The notes: a model not told the origin generated them from the sequence alone. Numbered from the stretch's first letter, positions 45,422 through 58,179 are shown. The stretch: 64,000 nucleotides of DNA from Ceriagrion tenellum (GCA_963169105.1 OY720643.1:22168373-22232372), one strand, 5' to 3'. Made by a program: numbers and translations.

Positions 45422-47495
45422 TAAAACTACCATTATTTATGCATGAGGAAATTAACAAAAATACCCATTAGGAAGTAATATTCGTTGCGTCATGAATATG
45501 CTAAAAATGATGTGGAAAAGTATGACTTTTAGGGTACATTTTCACTGCGTAAATAAGCAAGGATACAAGAGGCATGCAAAAAGTATGATACGCGTAATTC
45601 TAGTACCACTAAGCATAAAATAATGGTAAAAATTTCAATTTGCATTCTCAAAAATTATTTTCATTCTAAGCGACTGTCGCAAGCCAGAATATTGCTTCAA
45701 ATACATTTGAAACAATTTTCTGGGTCGTGTGGCTAGCTTTCAAGCACCCAAGGAACGTTTCATGCCAGATTGGATTACATTAACCAAAAATGTTGGTCAC
45801 GTTACTCCATTGGCTATCTTTTTCGAGCGGAGTCCATTAAAACAATTATCCTCTTCCGTTCGAGTACATTTCACTTATGCATGAATTTTAGGTTTGAGCC
45901 GGATGTCACGAAATTCAAATTTTTTGGTTGAATTTCAGTTGAGGTAAGCTATGTAGCTTCAATTATATCAATTACTGTGGGACCAAAATTAACTCGGTAC
46001 ACCACATGTATTATTTATTGTTTAAATTTTACGAAAATTTGTCCTATGCAAAACAATTTTATTAATCCTTTTATCCTTTTTATCATGAACTTGCGGAAGG
46101 TACCCATTGAAATTTAACGAGTGAGAAAAACATTGAACTTATTTTATACCACCGATAGGAATCGAATTATATAGATATATATATATATACACACATATAA
46201 ATGTTTATATGTATATACACATATAAATGTTTATATGTATATACACATATAAATGTATATATATGGGGCATATTCCTATCGAAATCTCGCATCGCAAAAC
46301 TGACCTAAAATGCCAATGATTTAGGTAGATCGGATAGTCAGTATCGATAGAATCACTACCTATCGCATAAGTTTATAGAATTATTGCTCGCTTTATATGA
46401 AACGAGAGAAACCTCCTCGTCACTAAGACCTTATGGTGCCAAACTCTGATTTCATTATTAGAACTGTTTGTGTGACATCCCGTTATCATAATAGTCTCAC
46501 TGTAATAAAGGTTATGTATTCATAATAATTGCTGAAATTTTCGTGATAATTTAGTTTCTACGGGCTTGGTCATTCCTAATCCAAATGCTCACTTGTACGG
46601 TAATTTAACTTGTCCAAATGGATTCCTAATACCCTACAGCCCTTAAGAAAACCCACTCTGATAAGAAAAGGATGGGATTTTTCAAGGAAATGGTTGCATA
46701 CCAGTAAAACCATATACATTCATTTATTAATACAAACATATCACATTAAAAGAGGTCATATTGCAGATTAACAATTAAAAGAATGTACGTACATCAATTC
46801 AAATATGACATACAATTGAATGCATTAAAGTAGTGGAAAAGATTTTACATAAATGTTAAATATATAATCGCAGATGACTATATCGTTTTGGTCCGGCTAG
46901 GCCTATATAATATGCTTGTCAGCAGGATCAAATTGTTAAATATTAATCACAAAATTTAAAATTCACGCTTAAAATCACAAAAATGAAACAGTGGACATCA
47001 TTTTTTTGTCAATTTTTGTGCAAGAAACCAATTTTTAATTTAATTATACATGCAAATTGTGGATAGAAGAATTTGAAGAATTATTCTGTCTGCAATTTGC
47101 CATTAATTGGAATTATGAATGGCTATTCCGATGGCCACCGTTTAATACCAAACTGTACCGTGATATTTCAGAATGGAAGAGGTTTTTATGCAAATCAAGG
47201 TGGAAAAGATAAACTGAAGGAATGGAGAACATTGAGCAACAAAAATCGTCTGGCAAGGCTATATTTCATAGTTATATGTTCACAATCGATGATCCAACAC
47301 TTCATTATTGTCCCAAATAGGACCATTGAAGTAACAATGCTCAGATTACCCCGTGAGGCAACAGCCGACCCCAATTTGTAGAACCGTAAGCAAATAGTTG
47401 ATTTGCGTTCTTACCGCTTCCCGTGACGGTGGCTTCAGAAATGTTTTCTTTTCATCGAGTCTCCAAACGTGACGAATGATTAAACGAAAACTTTC
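45422..47495. other. AT-rich stretch, no gene recognised
   Basis: Contains the (TA)-rich tandem repeat at 46153-46281. The plus frame 47073-47381 (102 codons) shows no domain. Confidence 0.5.
46153..46281. repeat. 26-bp tandem repeat in a (TA)n tract, bounded by inverted 10-mers
   Basis: The unit ACACATATAAATGTTTATAT starts at 46191, 46217 and 46243 (period 26) and follows a TA dinucleotide run. CGATAGGAAT (46153-46162) and ATTCCTATCG (46272-46281) flank the tract as a perfect inverted repeat. Each unit is internally palindromic (ACATATAAATGTTTATATGT). Confidence 0.85.
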
Positions 47496-47900
47496 TACCG
47501 TATGACTCTGCAGCCGAATCCCTTCACCCGGCCGTCTAAAATGGCTCGCCCAACTGATCGACGGACGATGAAGCCTCTGACGCCGTAAATTACTCCGACA
47601 CGCGGTCGTAGGCCCTGAAAAAACGAGTAACTCGACCGTTTCTCACTCAGCGGCTCTCGAATCGCCCAAAGCAGCCAGCGACTCACACAAACACACACTC
47701 ACGCACACACCTGACGGCAGCTGCAGCAACCAAACATACATCCAACTCATCTCTTTAAACTTTTTTTGCTCTTCTTTTGTTTTCTCTCTCGTTTCTCTCT
47801 CCCGCAAAACAAAGGGATAACACGGCCAGGAAGCATGCGAGAGAGGAATGCTTAAATGAATGCAGGCAAGGAAACAAAACAGAGGTAATATTTCCGCGCT
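47496..47900. other. GC-richer block with CA-rich microsatellite
   Basis: Includes ACACAAACACACACTCACGC near 47690 and several short overlapping frames (47495-47698, 47643-47933 minus; 47860-48048 plus) without domains. May be promoter-like or regulatory DNA; no gene can be supported. Confidence 0.2.
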
Positions 47901-48482
47901 GCCACGTTCTGGGGCCTTTGGGCGAGATGACAATGTAAATAGAGATGAAAGATATCTTTTAGTAAATGGGCTACTTCCGATATTAATTATGACGAGAGCA
48001 TATCGGGATTACAATAATTTTTATGGGCAAATTCCGGGGAAAATGTAACACAACGAATAAACCTCAATCAACCAGTTAATCCTAATTATGTTGCCCTTAT
48101 ACCGCACATCGTTGAAACATTTAACCCCATCTCAAATGATACATTATGAAGCTTAAATTTGAAGATACTTTCTTTACATTTTGTTGTTGCTTGATTTCCA
48201 GTATCGTATGCCATAGAACCAACATGATAGCTATAAAGTTTACTCACTGTAACACTTGCTAAGTTACTTTATCTTATCATTAAAGCGGTCTTATTGGGCT
48301 AATTGATCCTAGTAGAACCTTTTGCCCATCGTGTATTCACGTAAGCTTTTACAGTCACAGAGCTTTCATTAACTGAAATAAGCGCGAATTTATGCCTTTT
48401 GTGGCTTTCAGTGATCCTCCATCTGCAAAATTTGCTCTAGATTTTAATACCTCAATAGTAAAATTAGACACCTTCTGCCATA

Positions 48483-48540
48483 GATCTACATCTACGTCTA
48501 TGAAATACCGTGCCAGCCACCGCCAGGGTGTATGGAACGG
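48483..48540 (+). repeat. Interspersed repeat, 'CTACATCTACG' family
   Basis: GATCTACATCTACGTCTATG, then TACCGTGCCAGCCACCG and GGTGTATGG. The minus strand at 52168-52230 has the same order (CATCTACATTTACATACAAC, CCCCGCGAGACGCCG, GGCGTGTGGCAGGGGG). This repeat type is familiar from several arthropod genomes as a dispersed noncoding repeat. Confidence 0.5.
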
Positions 48541-48582
48541 TGTGATTCCACACCAGGCGTGAAACACTCATTTCAGCTCAAA

Positions 48583-48932
48583 TCAGGACCGCGCACGGAT
48601 GCCAGGCGCAGGACAAAAGCAGTCCGGATGACAATATGTGGTCTGATCAGAAACTAGGAGAGTGCTACGTAAACGTGCATGTAACCATGCAGTATACTAT
48701 TTACAACTACTGATTAGGTACAACTACTGATTTGTATTATTAATGCGACAAATGAATATTAATACAAGGTGCAAAGTCCTTCAGGGTCTATATCTTGCCG
48801 AATATTTCATGCGGGACTAGTAGCACATAATGATGTTCAGACATTTAGCAAATTGCAAAACCTACTTTACCCAGTGAGAGTCTAAGTTCCCCAGAACTGA
48901 TCTATCGCAACATTTATGGTCGCGTATTATAT
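48583..48932 (+). repeat. About 345-bp dispersed repeat, copy 1
   Basis: From AGGACCGCGCACGGATGCCA to TTATGGTCGCGTATTA, this matches 63007-63345 along its whole length with substitutions and small indels. Landmarks are GCGCAGGACAAAA, GGATGACAATA, ACCATGCAGTATA, TATTATTAATGC and GCAAAACCTACTTTACC. No protein or tRNA signature is seen. The family is unclassified. Confidence 0.85.
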
Positions 48933-49704
48933 GTGGAGAAATGATATTTTTAATTTGGTGCTACGGTCTAATTATCTTAAAGGGAGTCAGATATTAAAAT
49001 GTGTTGGTAGCATACTGCAATCTGGTCTATTTAGATGACCTTTGGAGGAAATGGAGTAAATACGACTTAGATTCGGGGATAAAAATGTGAATGTAATATA
49101 ATGTGAGTATAATATTTTAACTATCAAAAGGATTTTGCTATGATAAAAAATTTTTTTCTCCATTTTGATCTCAGGGTACAACTTTTTATATTAACTTTCA
49201 ACTTTGGCACCTAATTTTCTTTGCCTTTGTTGGAGTTCCGCTTAACGCGTGTCACACTTAACCTTAAATCAAAATTTATTCGCTTGATTTTGCCTTTCCA
49301 GGACCATTGAATCTGCGTGATATCCCCTCCCCCTCTTCCTAAAGGTTGGTTTTGACACATGAAATAAATCAACTTCAAAAGGTTCTGAATGCGCTGTTAG
49401 TCGTGAAATTACAGGCCACTTTCAGAGGGCATTCAACCTTGCCATGCGTCACCGGGACGGGCGCGAGACTTCTTAATGTGACCGCATTGGCGAGCGCAAC
49501 GCCGAAGGCGACCGACTGACAAATTCTCCCGACACGACTTTGAAGGACGAACAAACGAATACACATGCATTTTTCTCTTTTTGGTCGACGGGTCTCTGCG
49601 TTCGGATCTGAAGAGTGGTTGTCCTGTTTGCGATAGCATGCGTGTCGCGCGTGTTCAAAGAGTGGTTTACTTTCGCCATTCGGACGGGACTTATTGGGGC
49701 CTCC

Positions 49705-50168
49705 TAGTGCTGTACGAATCAGGGATTTTCATTTCAAATCGAACCGAATTGAATCTCCCAAAAGATATTTCGAATCGAATCGAAACAAACTTTTTTTATT
49801 TCGGTAGCGAATCGAATTCGAATCTAAATAAAAGGCAAAAGCTTATGCACAATAAAAATTATTTTCACAATAATTCAGGGCCTTGCATCAGCTTAGATAT
49901 CTAAAGTGGCACAAAGAATAGCACAGAATAACATGTGGTCGTTTAAATTTTCATTTCGCGTGAGGAAAACATCGTCTAAACGGACGGCGCACCATTTTTG
50001 GAATGAGCGCCATGTTTGAATGCGTGCAACGATTTGAAGACGAATCTATCAGATTCGAATATTTTGAACCATTCGGTTTTGAAGCATCCCGATTCGAAGG
50101 TAAATCAAATCGAATTAAGCCTGATTTGAGTCGATTCGAAACGATTTCGAAGCATTCGCAGAGCCCTG
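49705..50168. mobile_element. hAT-type MITE with 8-bp target-site duplication
   Basis: GGGCCTCC at 49697-49704 and again at 50169-50176 flank a 464-bp unit. The left end TAGTGCTGTACGAAT and the right end, read inward, CAGGGCTCTGCGAAT match at 11 of 15 positions. An 8-bp duplication plus a (T/C)AGNG...CGAAT terminal repeat is diagnostic of the hAT superfamily. Both subterminal regions carry degenerate GAATCG/CGATTC runs, as in the 6368-6827 copy. The interior encodes nothing recognisable, so it must be mobilised in trans. Overlapping frames 49581-49904 and 49951-50218 are not genes. Confidence 0.75.
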
Positions 50169-50209
50169 GGGCCTCCCAATTCGAACGGTGGATGTGTTTG
50201 TCTCCCATC

Positions 50210-50233
50210 CGTGATTGATTGATTGATTGAATG
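50210..50233 (+). repeat. GATT microsatellite
   Basis: GTGATTGATTGATTGATTGA, five tandem tetramers just downstream of the hAT MITE. Confidence 0.9.
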
Positions 50234-52150
50234 GACGCGGTGCATAATCTAAATGGGGCGGAAGGTTAAAAAAAAACGAATTCGATGCAAATTACTCGCC
50301 TCGAATTTTGGCCAAAAATGACGATAAACTGTTCATTAAATTCGCAATTTTTTTCGCTCTGAACTGAATGACGGTATTTGTGAGTGGATCACTATCGATA
50401 AATGTTGCACATAAAAGCATCCTGACAGCAGAAGTCAATTTCCTGCCATCAGAGTGATAAAAAAATGAAACCCGTTATATTCAGTGTAACCCAAAAGAAA
50501 GCTCAACTCACCGCAACAACTGAATTTTTCCTTTTACGGCCAATTTTAGGAACAACACCGATGTATTCTATAAACATATGGAAACCATAAGCCATGTCAA
50601 TCATTCAATATGTGTTGCAGCATTCGATAAATTTATTGGTTTCATATCTTATAGCATGGAGTTATGAATTCTTAATAATGGCCATGATGGCGAATGCGCG
50701 ATGGACCGCTTGGGGACATAATAAGTCAATAAAAGAGTTGTTTTTGAACAATTCACCAGCTTCTTTATTCCTATTGACTAATTACTATGTGCATTCGCTA
50801 GTATTTATAGGCAATAGTTGAATTAATTTTATCCAGCGGTAGAAGATCTAATCAAATACTAGAAGGCAATAGCCATTAATAAATTAGTTGTTTAGCTAAT
50901 AGATGTGTTTTTGTGACCCGAATATTTTTATGAGATTTATAACTTCAGGAATCTTATTAATGTACATTTATATATGTATATAAATTCTATAACTAAATAT
51001 TCTTGCAACTGGCCATAAGTGAGTAATTTCTGCAGAAAATCTGCTGTATACTAGGACAGTTTACTGTTTCAAAAGTAGCACTTTGCTAATGATGTATATG
51101 GCATATGTTTGATTGCAAAAGGCGCTGACAATTTGATTTTTTAATAAGCACAACGGTATCAGTTTAATGTGAGAATAAGAAAAATTTTGGATGGTAATGT
51201 CATGTAAATAATCTTTGCAATTGGCATTTTCAATAGTAATATCATGTCTCTTATTCATGCCGTAGCTAACCTTTGAGAAAGAGCTTCGTAAAAAATTTAA
51301 TAACATTTTACCGCATTTTACGTTTGGCCCATTTTTCTTCGTTAAATCTTTTCAAATTAAATTTTTTATTTTAATTTCAATCTAAATATATTTCATATGA
51401 TTTAATAAAGTTTTTTTCACGATCGAGCCTGAAATCTTTTTACTCGAATAGAGAAAGTAGGGTGAAAGGTGTTGCCAAAGTTGTGAAACGTTTTATACGC
51501 ATTTCGTATATAAAACAAGGAACGTATTTTGATCGCATTCAAAATAATAGAATTCCGTGAACCAAGTTCCATGAGCTTTTCGCCTATAGGAATTATACCG
51601 TGTCTATCGTTCCAGAGTTTCTGGCCAGTTCTTGCGATGCGCTGTCGTCTTATGAGAGTTGTCGTTCTTCTAAGATTTTAATGCTATTTCTTACTTCTTA
51701 CTTTCAAATAGAAGACATAAAAAGGGCCCTCTTTGAGGGAAATTTCTCGCAAATTCATGATACTATGGAAGGGGTGACTTGTTATGTCACCCACTCCCTA
51801 AGCCAGGTGTTAGGATCGAATATCCCGATGATCCTTTTCCATTTATTATAATCGTCAAAACGGGAAAAATTAAATAGCACTTTATATTTGAATGAAGAGT
51901 ATGTCAGAAACTTGCTTGTTAGCCTAACTTGACATAAGGCATAGAAGCTACCATCCTTTAGGCAATGCCTATCGAAAAAAGGCGGGATGGCATTTCTAGG
52001 TCTAACAGATGTGATAAAATAAGAGATATACATTGCCGAACAGGTAGGTACAAAAACTCGTCCTTTCCGCGCACAACAAGTAACCACAATAGAAACTGAG
52101 CCCCTCCAAATACGCTCTCATAGGACATGTCACCATTTCACCTCCGAAAC
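50234..52150. other. No gene recognised
   Basis: AT-rich. Frames 50594-50821, 51061-51306, 51600-51851 and 51782-52193 show no domains; the last runs into the dispersed repeat at 52168-52230. Confidence 0.45.
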
Positions 52151-52167
52151 TTTTACACGGCTGGTGA

Positions 52168-52230
52168 CCTACCACCCCCTGCCACACGCCCAAGCGGCGT
52201 CTCGCGGGGTTGTATGTAAATGTAGATGAC
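52168..52230 (-). repeat. Interspersed repeat, 'CTACATCTACG' family, second copy
   Basis: Minus-strand partner of 48483-48540, with the GCGTGTGGCAGGGGGTGGT block preserved. Confidence 0.5.
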
Positions 52231-52471
52231 TATATTTTAAAATACAACCAATGCAATGGGAAAGCATAAACGAGGAATACGATGAAGGGCCCTTATCTGC
52301 GCCATCCTCTTTGCTCCTACCTTTGATTTTGTGAGGCTCATCCACCTACTCAGACTTTGGCCATATTTCTTCTGCCTTTACCACGCGAAAACAATCCATT
52401 CTAGTATGATTTTACATTTTCTCGGCGAATAACATTTGTGTAAATTTCTCAGGCTCGCCACCGGGTAAGAC

Positions 52472-52548
52472 ATTCATAGGCAGCCGACGTTGAGTAGCCT
52501 TGAGAATGGGTAACGAGTCGGAACCCGAAACGTCGGCTGCCTATGAAT
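52472..52548 (+). mobile_element. Penelope-like terminal motif with 20-bp perfect inverted arms
   Basis: ATTCATAGGCAGCCGACGTT (52472-52491) is exactly complementary to 52529-52548. The right arm is embedded in ACGAGTCGGAACCCGAAACG TCGGCTG, a classic Penelope-like element terminal string (coding-like 'ESEPETSA'). The 37-base loop carries GAGAATGGGTAACGAG. It is a small foldback with Penelope-type termini; no enzyme domain is nearby. Confidence 0.55.
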
Positions 52549-52929
52549 TTCTTCTGATGAATGAAAAATCTGACAAAAGTCCATTCTAGGAAAAATGGTC
52601 GCAATATATGTCGCAATGAATAGGATCCTTATAGTCTACCGACTTTTGTAGTTATAGTGTCACCAATATTGAAATAAACTTACTGATAAGTAGGCAATTG
52701 AGCGTTAAATTATCATTGTTTTAGATTATAACGAAGACTACTGGTATTTTTACATCGTTTACGGACTCTGGAGTATGTGTACTTAAGTATTACATTATGC
52801 TGTCTATTTAAGAATGTATCAATTTTTATTACAAGATAAAGACTAAAATATTGTAACATGAGAAAAAAAATTTTAAAAATGAAACTATTTTACAAGCAAT
52901 TAATCAAAGATACTTTGTTATTTCCTTAC

Positions 52930-52985
52930 TTTTTATTGCACCTCGACCGGTTTCAACGTTTACACGTCAATTTCAAGGGGAGACA
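52930..52985 (-). mobile_element. Penelope-like terminal motif (minus strand)
   Basis: Minus strand: CCTTGAAATTGACGTGTAAA, then CGTTGAAACCGGTCGAGGTG and CAATAAAAAG. This matches the 'TTGAAG/ATTGAC...GAAACCGGTCG...AATAAA' ending of many Penelope-like elements. Confidence 0.5.
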
Positions 52986-53040
52986 GAGTGAGCAGTTTGT
53001 CTGACTTATATTCATAAACGGATTCTTTTACAATATATTC

Positions 53041-53084
53041 GATTCATAAATGAATATCTTGTGAAAGATATTCGTTTATGAATC
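53041..53084. repeat. Hairpin, 20-bp arms with one mismatch, 4-base loop
   Basis: GATTCATAAATGAATATCTT (53041-53060) pairs with 53065-53084 except at one position; loop GTGA. It lies about 60 bp from the minus-strand Penelope-like motif. Function unknown. Confidence 0.95.
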
Positions 53085-53779
53085 ATCATCCTCGTTTGGT
53101 AAATCAACTCTCATATTCCTGTGATTTAATTTGTAATTTCAAGACCAACCCACCGAAATAATTGCATACCAGTTAATCAAAATATTTTGATCAGATTCCT
53201 AAGGTTGAGCAAGGAACTATATGAAAGTCATTCTGTTCGAATTCACTCATCCTAATGAAGAGATAAATATCAAAATCCACTGCAAATATAGACTTATCGC
53301 GATTTAGGGTTAAAACTTCTATATCATCAGCATTAGACAAAAACATGAAGTACATCAAAACCTTGGTCGTAACTAAACTCGTTCACTGTCGAAAATATCG
53401 ATTTCTGTCTTCATTATGCTGAAGTATCCCTCCATCACGCTTAATTAATTTATTTTTTTACTCTTCCTTTTTCTTTTACCCATAGTTTAATATGAATCAA
53501 ATGTCTCCAACGTCATCCTATGAATGAAACCATTATCCGTCGTGAACGCATTGTTAAGTTGTTACTACCTCTTTCGGAGAATCCGAGAGTTCTTACGAGG
53601 GGAGTCACATTACGTGCGTGAGACGGAGGGAGAAACTGCTAGACTTGTGACGGTAACAGCCTTTGCGACATTGAACTGACGTAATAGGAAATGTTCATCT
53701 CGTATGACATGAAAAATTACGAGAGTTATTGAGGTTTTGGAAGAGGACAGTAATAAGGAGAAAGAAAGAGGAGAGGAAT

Positions 53780-54200
53780 GAGGATATTTTTATTTATTTT
53801 ATTTTTAAGGGGATCGGTGAAGGGTGGAAGAGGGTGCCAAAGTACCTCGCCTGGACTCGTATTGCCCTATAAACGGATTATAGCCGCTTCCCGCGCCCAT
53901 CCGCCCTCCATATCTCTCCCTGAAATGCTCCCACGTCGAGTGCTGAACCCTTTGCCGCGTCATAACCGACGAGTATGCTCGCCAAATGGCTTCTTCCCGT
54001 CTTCCCACCACCAATGTGTGCTGTTCCCTGTATGTGACGTGTTTTTTCGTTTTTTTTTCTTTTGGCCGCGGGGAAGCTTCCATGGAAAGTTCAGCCAGTC
54101 AGTGTCACACCCCCTCCCTGTGGTGCCGTGCATGGCTTAAGGCTGGACACGAGCCACGCTCAAAGGCCACTCATTTCCATCTTTTTCCATATTTTCTAGT
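53780..54200. other. GC-richer block with overlapping frames
   Basis: Frames on both strands (53778-54140 plus, 53805-54083 minus, 53986-54210 plus) reflect a scarcity of stop codons. The peptides show no domain and disagree with each other. No gene is called. Confidence 0.2.
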
Positions 54201-57200
54201 GTTGGAGTGAGTAGTTAAATCATATTTACTCATTTTTTAATCCACTAAGTTCAAAATGAATTTATTTAAAAGTACTTAAAAATTATTCATCCATAATAAG
54301 GCTTGGCAATGAAGCAGTACAAAGAGATGGCAGAAAGATAATTAATTCAAATTTTATATCATAAATCATGGGACCGATTTGGAAAGAGTCGCATTATCAT
54401 TGACTTTTCTTGAATTAATTTATTAATATAATAGTCATTTTTGATGAGCAATTGTGAACTACCTATTACACATAATACTCATATCACAACACTTCCATTG
54501 ATACTCCCCTTTCCCCAGTATATATTTGAACTTCATAGTTCGGACATTTCCTATTTTTGTGCATATTAATCGTTCAACATTGTAATAAAGTCAATATGAA
54601 ATCATTTCTCCATCTAAAGAGAGCAAATAAAAACTTTTTCTGAACTCTTTTTTTTTCAATTAGTAACGCCGCCAGGAAGTTAGGAAGGAAGGCCATAGTT
54701 ACGTATCTGACGTCACGCTTGTATCGTGATTTTTTCATAATGTGCTTGAAAATTAGTATTTGCTATATGATTGACGCTAGAATTCAATGCATTATTCCTG
54801 GAACGCTAAAAAGCATACAAACAATGCATTTTCTTAAATGCATAGAATTTTATATTCGTTATTTCGTTATGTTTGAATTGAGTTATAAGCCAAATTCGCA
54901 AAACATAGGACCGCAAAAATATCACAGCTTAATTATTTCCATGATTGTTCTTTTTCTGTCCTCCTTGAATTCTTCCTTAAATTTTGCGATGCGATTTATC
55001 CGATTTTTAAAATGTAAAACAGTTTCACAGCAATTATGGCATCGTTAAACTACGTAAATTTTAGACCACAGACACCAACACTTAATAATAACAATTCGCC
55101 TTTTATTATGAGCGAATTCAGGTCTTCACAGTCCTCTCTTACAATTTACTCATTTGACCTACACAAACATCCATGTCCTGGGTAGTGAATATTCTACCCA
55201 GGCGGGATTCGAACCCGCAACCCTTGGGTTCCGGTATATTCATTTTTTATTTTTCATTTCATTTCCATTCATTCTTCATTTTTTGTCCTGTTCAAAACTT
55301 CTTGCTGATTAACGTGCAACATTCCTCAGTAAATGCACAGCGAAGGCGCACTCCATGACGAGACCACTTCGAGGTAAGCTCCGAAAAATTCACGACTGTG
55401 GAAATTGTATTTATCTTGCCGAAGTAATCACGAACTTTTTTTCCATCATTAGATCTCAACTGCACACATAGCAGGCTCATTAGATGGATGGCTGGAGAAG
55501 GGAATACTGGTACGCTATAAACGGAATTAAAAGTCTAGATTTGCTGAGGGTTGGTTTTTAAAACGTAATGTTTTATTGATTCCAGGATGTGTTTCTACCA
55601 AGGGAGTCCGAATTCATTTCAATACATAATTTCAAATATCAAGACAAAAAGATATGTAACGATGATTTATAATGAAATGGCACCCAGAAATCAAAATATC
55701 TACAGTAAATTTGCAGGTAGAAAAACCATCAGAATGGATAATGGAGCGTTCGCATATGAATGAGAGAAAGAAAGTTCACGTCGTCGAAGAGGTGATGAAA
55801 TATAGTATTCACCCCGTTAGTATCTCTCCTTCCAGTTAAGTGTGATTTGATGGCGTCAAATTTATTACGCATCTCAAGCCAGAGAATCCAGTAAAATACT
55901 CGAATACGATGGTGTAATATGGAGATCAAGAGATGTTTATTTGATGAATTCAAAATGCACACATGCTTAAGATGCCTCTAGGGATAACAATAACCCTAAT
56001 TTTATTTCCATTTAGTCTCTTTATTCAATGGTGAAACAGATTCGTATCTTAGTTGAAATTGAAAAAATTGAGAGCGCTAAAATTTTTTGTTATTACTTAA
56101 GGCATATGAGCTGGAAAGTTGACATATTTTTTTAAAAAATGACTGCACTCCTAATCAAATATGTCATTTTAAATTTTATTTAACGTGCATAAATACCACT
56201 GAGGTGCATAATATATAACTTTACCTCTATTTTTTCAGAAAACATAATTTCCTCACCACCTAAGATTTCGGTGGTCTCGTCCTCGCCAATCCAGTGCCAT
56301 TGAAACAACATTGCATCGTGTCAAATTTTAGAGGCCTTCGTTCTCGGAATTAAAATATTTTTAAGCATCACTTTACCTCAAGGGGAAGATTATGCGATAT
56401 AGTAGAATTCTATTTAACAAAATCCTGCAGAACAAAAACCATGGCTTACCAAAGAAACAAATATTGCAAGAGATGGAGGAACTAGGCTGCCCGCAATCGC
56501 TCTGGTAGATTATTTGTGATGCAGTTATCAACTTTGACAATGCAATTATTCTGAAGTTCAAAAATTTGGTAGTACCGAATTTTTCACCGAATTACCGTTT
56601 GAATATTAATCCAAAAAAATTGGATTTGCGAAACGCTTCCTCCCTCATCATTTTGACTAAGCAAGGTTCTCCTGTGTCTTATTTATGGCCGCAATCAGTA
56701 ATGGCGCCTCATATGACAGTTAGAAGTTATCCAACTATCTTGGTATTTTCCATCTTTTTGAGTCTCAAATTCTTCCGGTATATCCGAGATGTAGCCTATA
56801 CAGAGCAAAGTAGCACCTCTTTTTCCATTTTATTTGGAGAAATGATATGGATATGATATTGATATATGATATTTTTTATATACTCCCACATAATATTTAC
56901 AATTATGAATACAAAAAATATAACGGGAGCTTTTGGTGGTCTCCAAGGCCCTAGAGACCTAAAAAAGAGCCACCAGCAGATACAATGAAAGTATTCCATT
57001 AATAAAAAAAGCAGTAACAGTATTATTAGCGACAGTTACAATTCACAATCGTGAAAAAAAACGATTAAAAAAGATACTCGAAATTTTAAAAGAAAATAGC
57101 CGGTCTTTGGTCAGTTTTAGTGAACTGGCTATGGATTTACATTTTTTTATTTCAGTGGGTAGTGTATTAAATAATTTTGGACCCATGTACAAAAAAGAGC

Positions 57201-57934
57201 GTTTGTATAAGGTAATCGTGGTCTGTATGTTACAATATTTTATTTGTTTCTTAAATTACATTTGCATTTATCTGATACACTGGGCATATTGCCACTTCTG
57301 GCAAAAAACAATTTTAGGACTCTAAATAAATACAAATGCTGCAAAGGCAACAATTTGAGAGCCACAAACAATGGAAACGAGTGTTCATAAAGTGTAAATA
57401 AAATACGGTGTACAGTGCATGAGACCTGCAAAAAATAAATTGGATATGAAAGTGATTGCTTTGTCTTCTAAGGATCTAATTTCGGCTGATAATCTTTGTG
57501 TACCGATTCATGCCTTGAATAGACTCTTATGAAGTGAAGTTGGCCCTTAAGGTAGTTTCAGCGAAATATCATGTTACCTAGTAATCAATGAGTTTGATCT
57601 CATTTAAAAGAAAAATATATCACCCTTCCATTGACACCAAAAATTCAGCCCCTTACCATACTACATTCCGAGATACTTACCAGAAAACACCAGCCCATTT
57701 ACATGGGAAATGGTACGTTTATGCACTTCAGAGAGACCTTATTTAACAATTGATGAATTTCTTATTCCTAGATCTCGTCAAAAAATTAACAGTGTGTAGT
57801 TTGTGTGTTTCCTTAACTATTTTTGAAAATGAGTAATATTGTCAGCCGAGTAAATTCTTCGGAATCACATTAAACTTTCCGTTTTAATGGAGTTTCAAAC
57901 GTACCGCGTGAAAGAAAGTGAGTCAAGTTAGTGG
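54201..57934. other. Mostly AT-rich, no gene recognised except the SINE at 55.2 kb
   Basis: Frames 54719-55048, 55292-55480 (minus), 55729-55962 (minus) and 56566-56999 have no recognisable domains. No splice-consistent exon chains were found. Confidence 0.45.
55150..55235 (-). repeat. tRNA-derived SINE, second copy (5'-truncated)
   Basis: The minus strand has an exact B box GGTTCGAATCC (55205-55215 reversed) in a GCGGG/CCCGC T-arm. It is followed by GCCTGGGTAGAATATTCACT and ACCCAGGACATGGATGTTTG, the same tail as the SINE at 14721-14930. The A box is missing. Confidence 0.6.
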
Positions 57935-58110
57935 CTTATTTACATATTTTCATTTGATTACTTACAACTCCTAAAAACGTGTGAAACTATTTTATTGCCC
58001 CATTAATAATGCAATATTGTTTCACAGTTGGTGAAATTAAAACGTATATATCGAATATAGTCTCTATAATGATTAGGAGACTATCTCGCTCGCACTACTT
58101 TAAGCAACAT
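57935..58110 (+). repeat. Repeat block with copies nearby
   Basis: The first part (57935-57998, CTTATTTACATATTTTCATT) recurs at 58289-58349. The second part (58023-58104, GTGAAATTAAAACGTATATA) recurs at 58777-58858. The two halves are therefore each duplicated but at different distances, implying at least two insertion or duplication events. Confidence 0.75.
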
Positions 58111-58179
58111 TTGGAAGCCTATTTCAAAGAAAGTGAGTAACCTTCCCGCCAATGACCACCTGATATCGTGCCTGGCTTA

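Noticed and set aside
46140..46290. CRISPR-like repeat array
   Set aside because: The 26-bp units are adjacent TA-rich palindromic tandem repeats without unique spacers, in a eukaryotic context.
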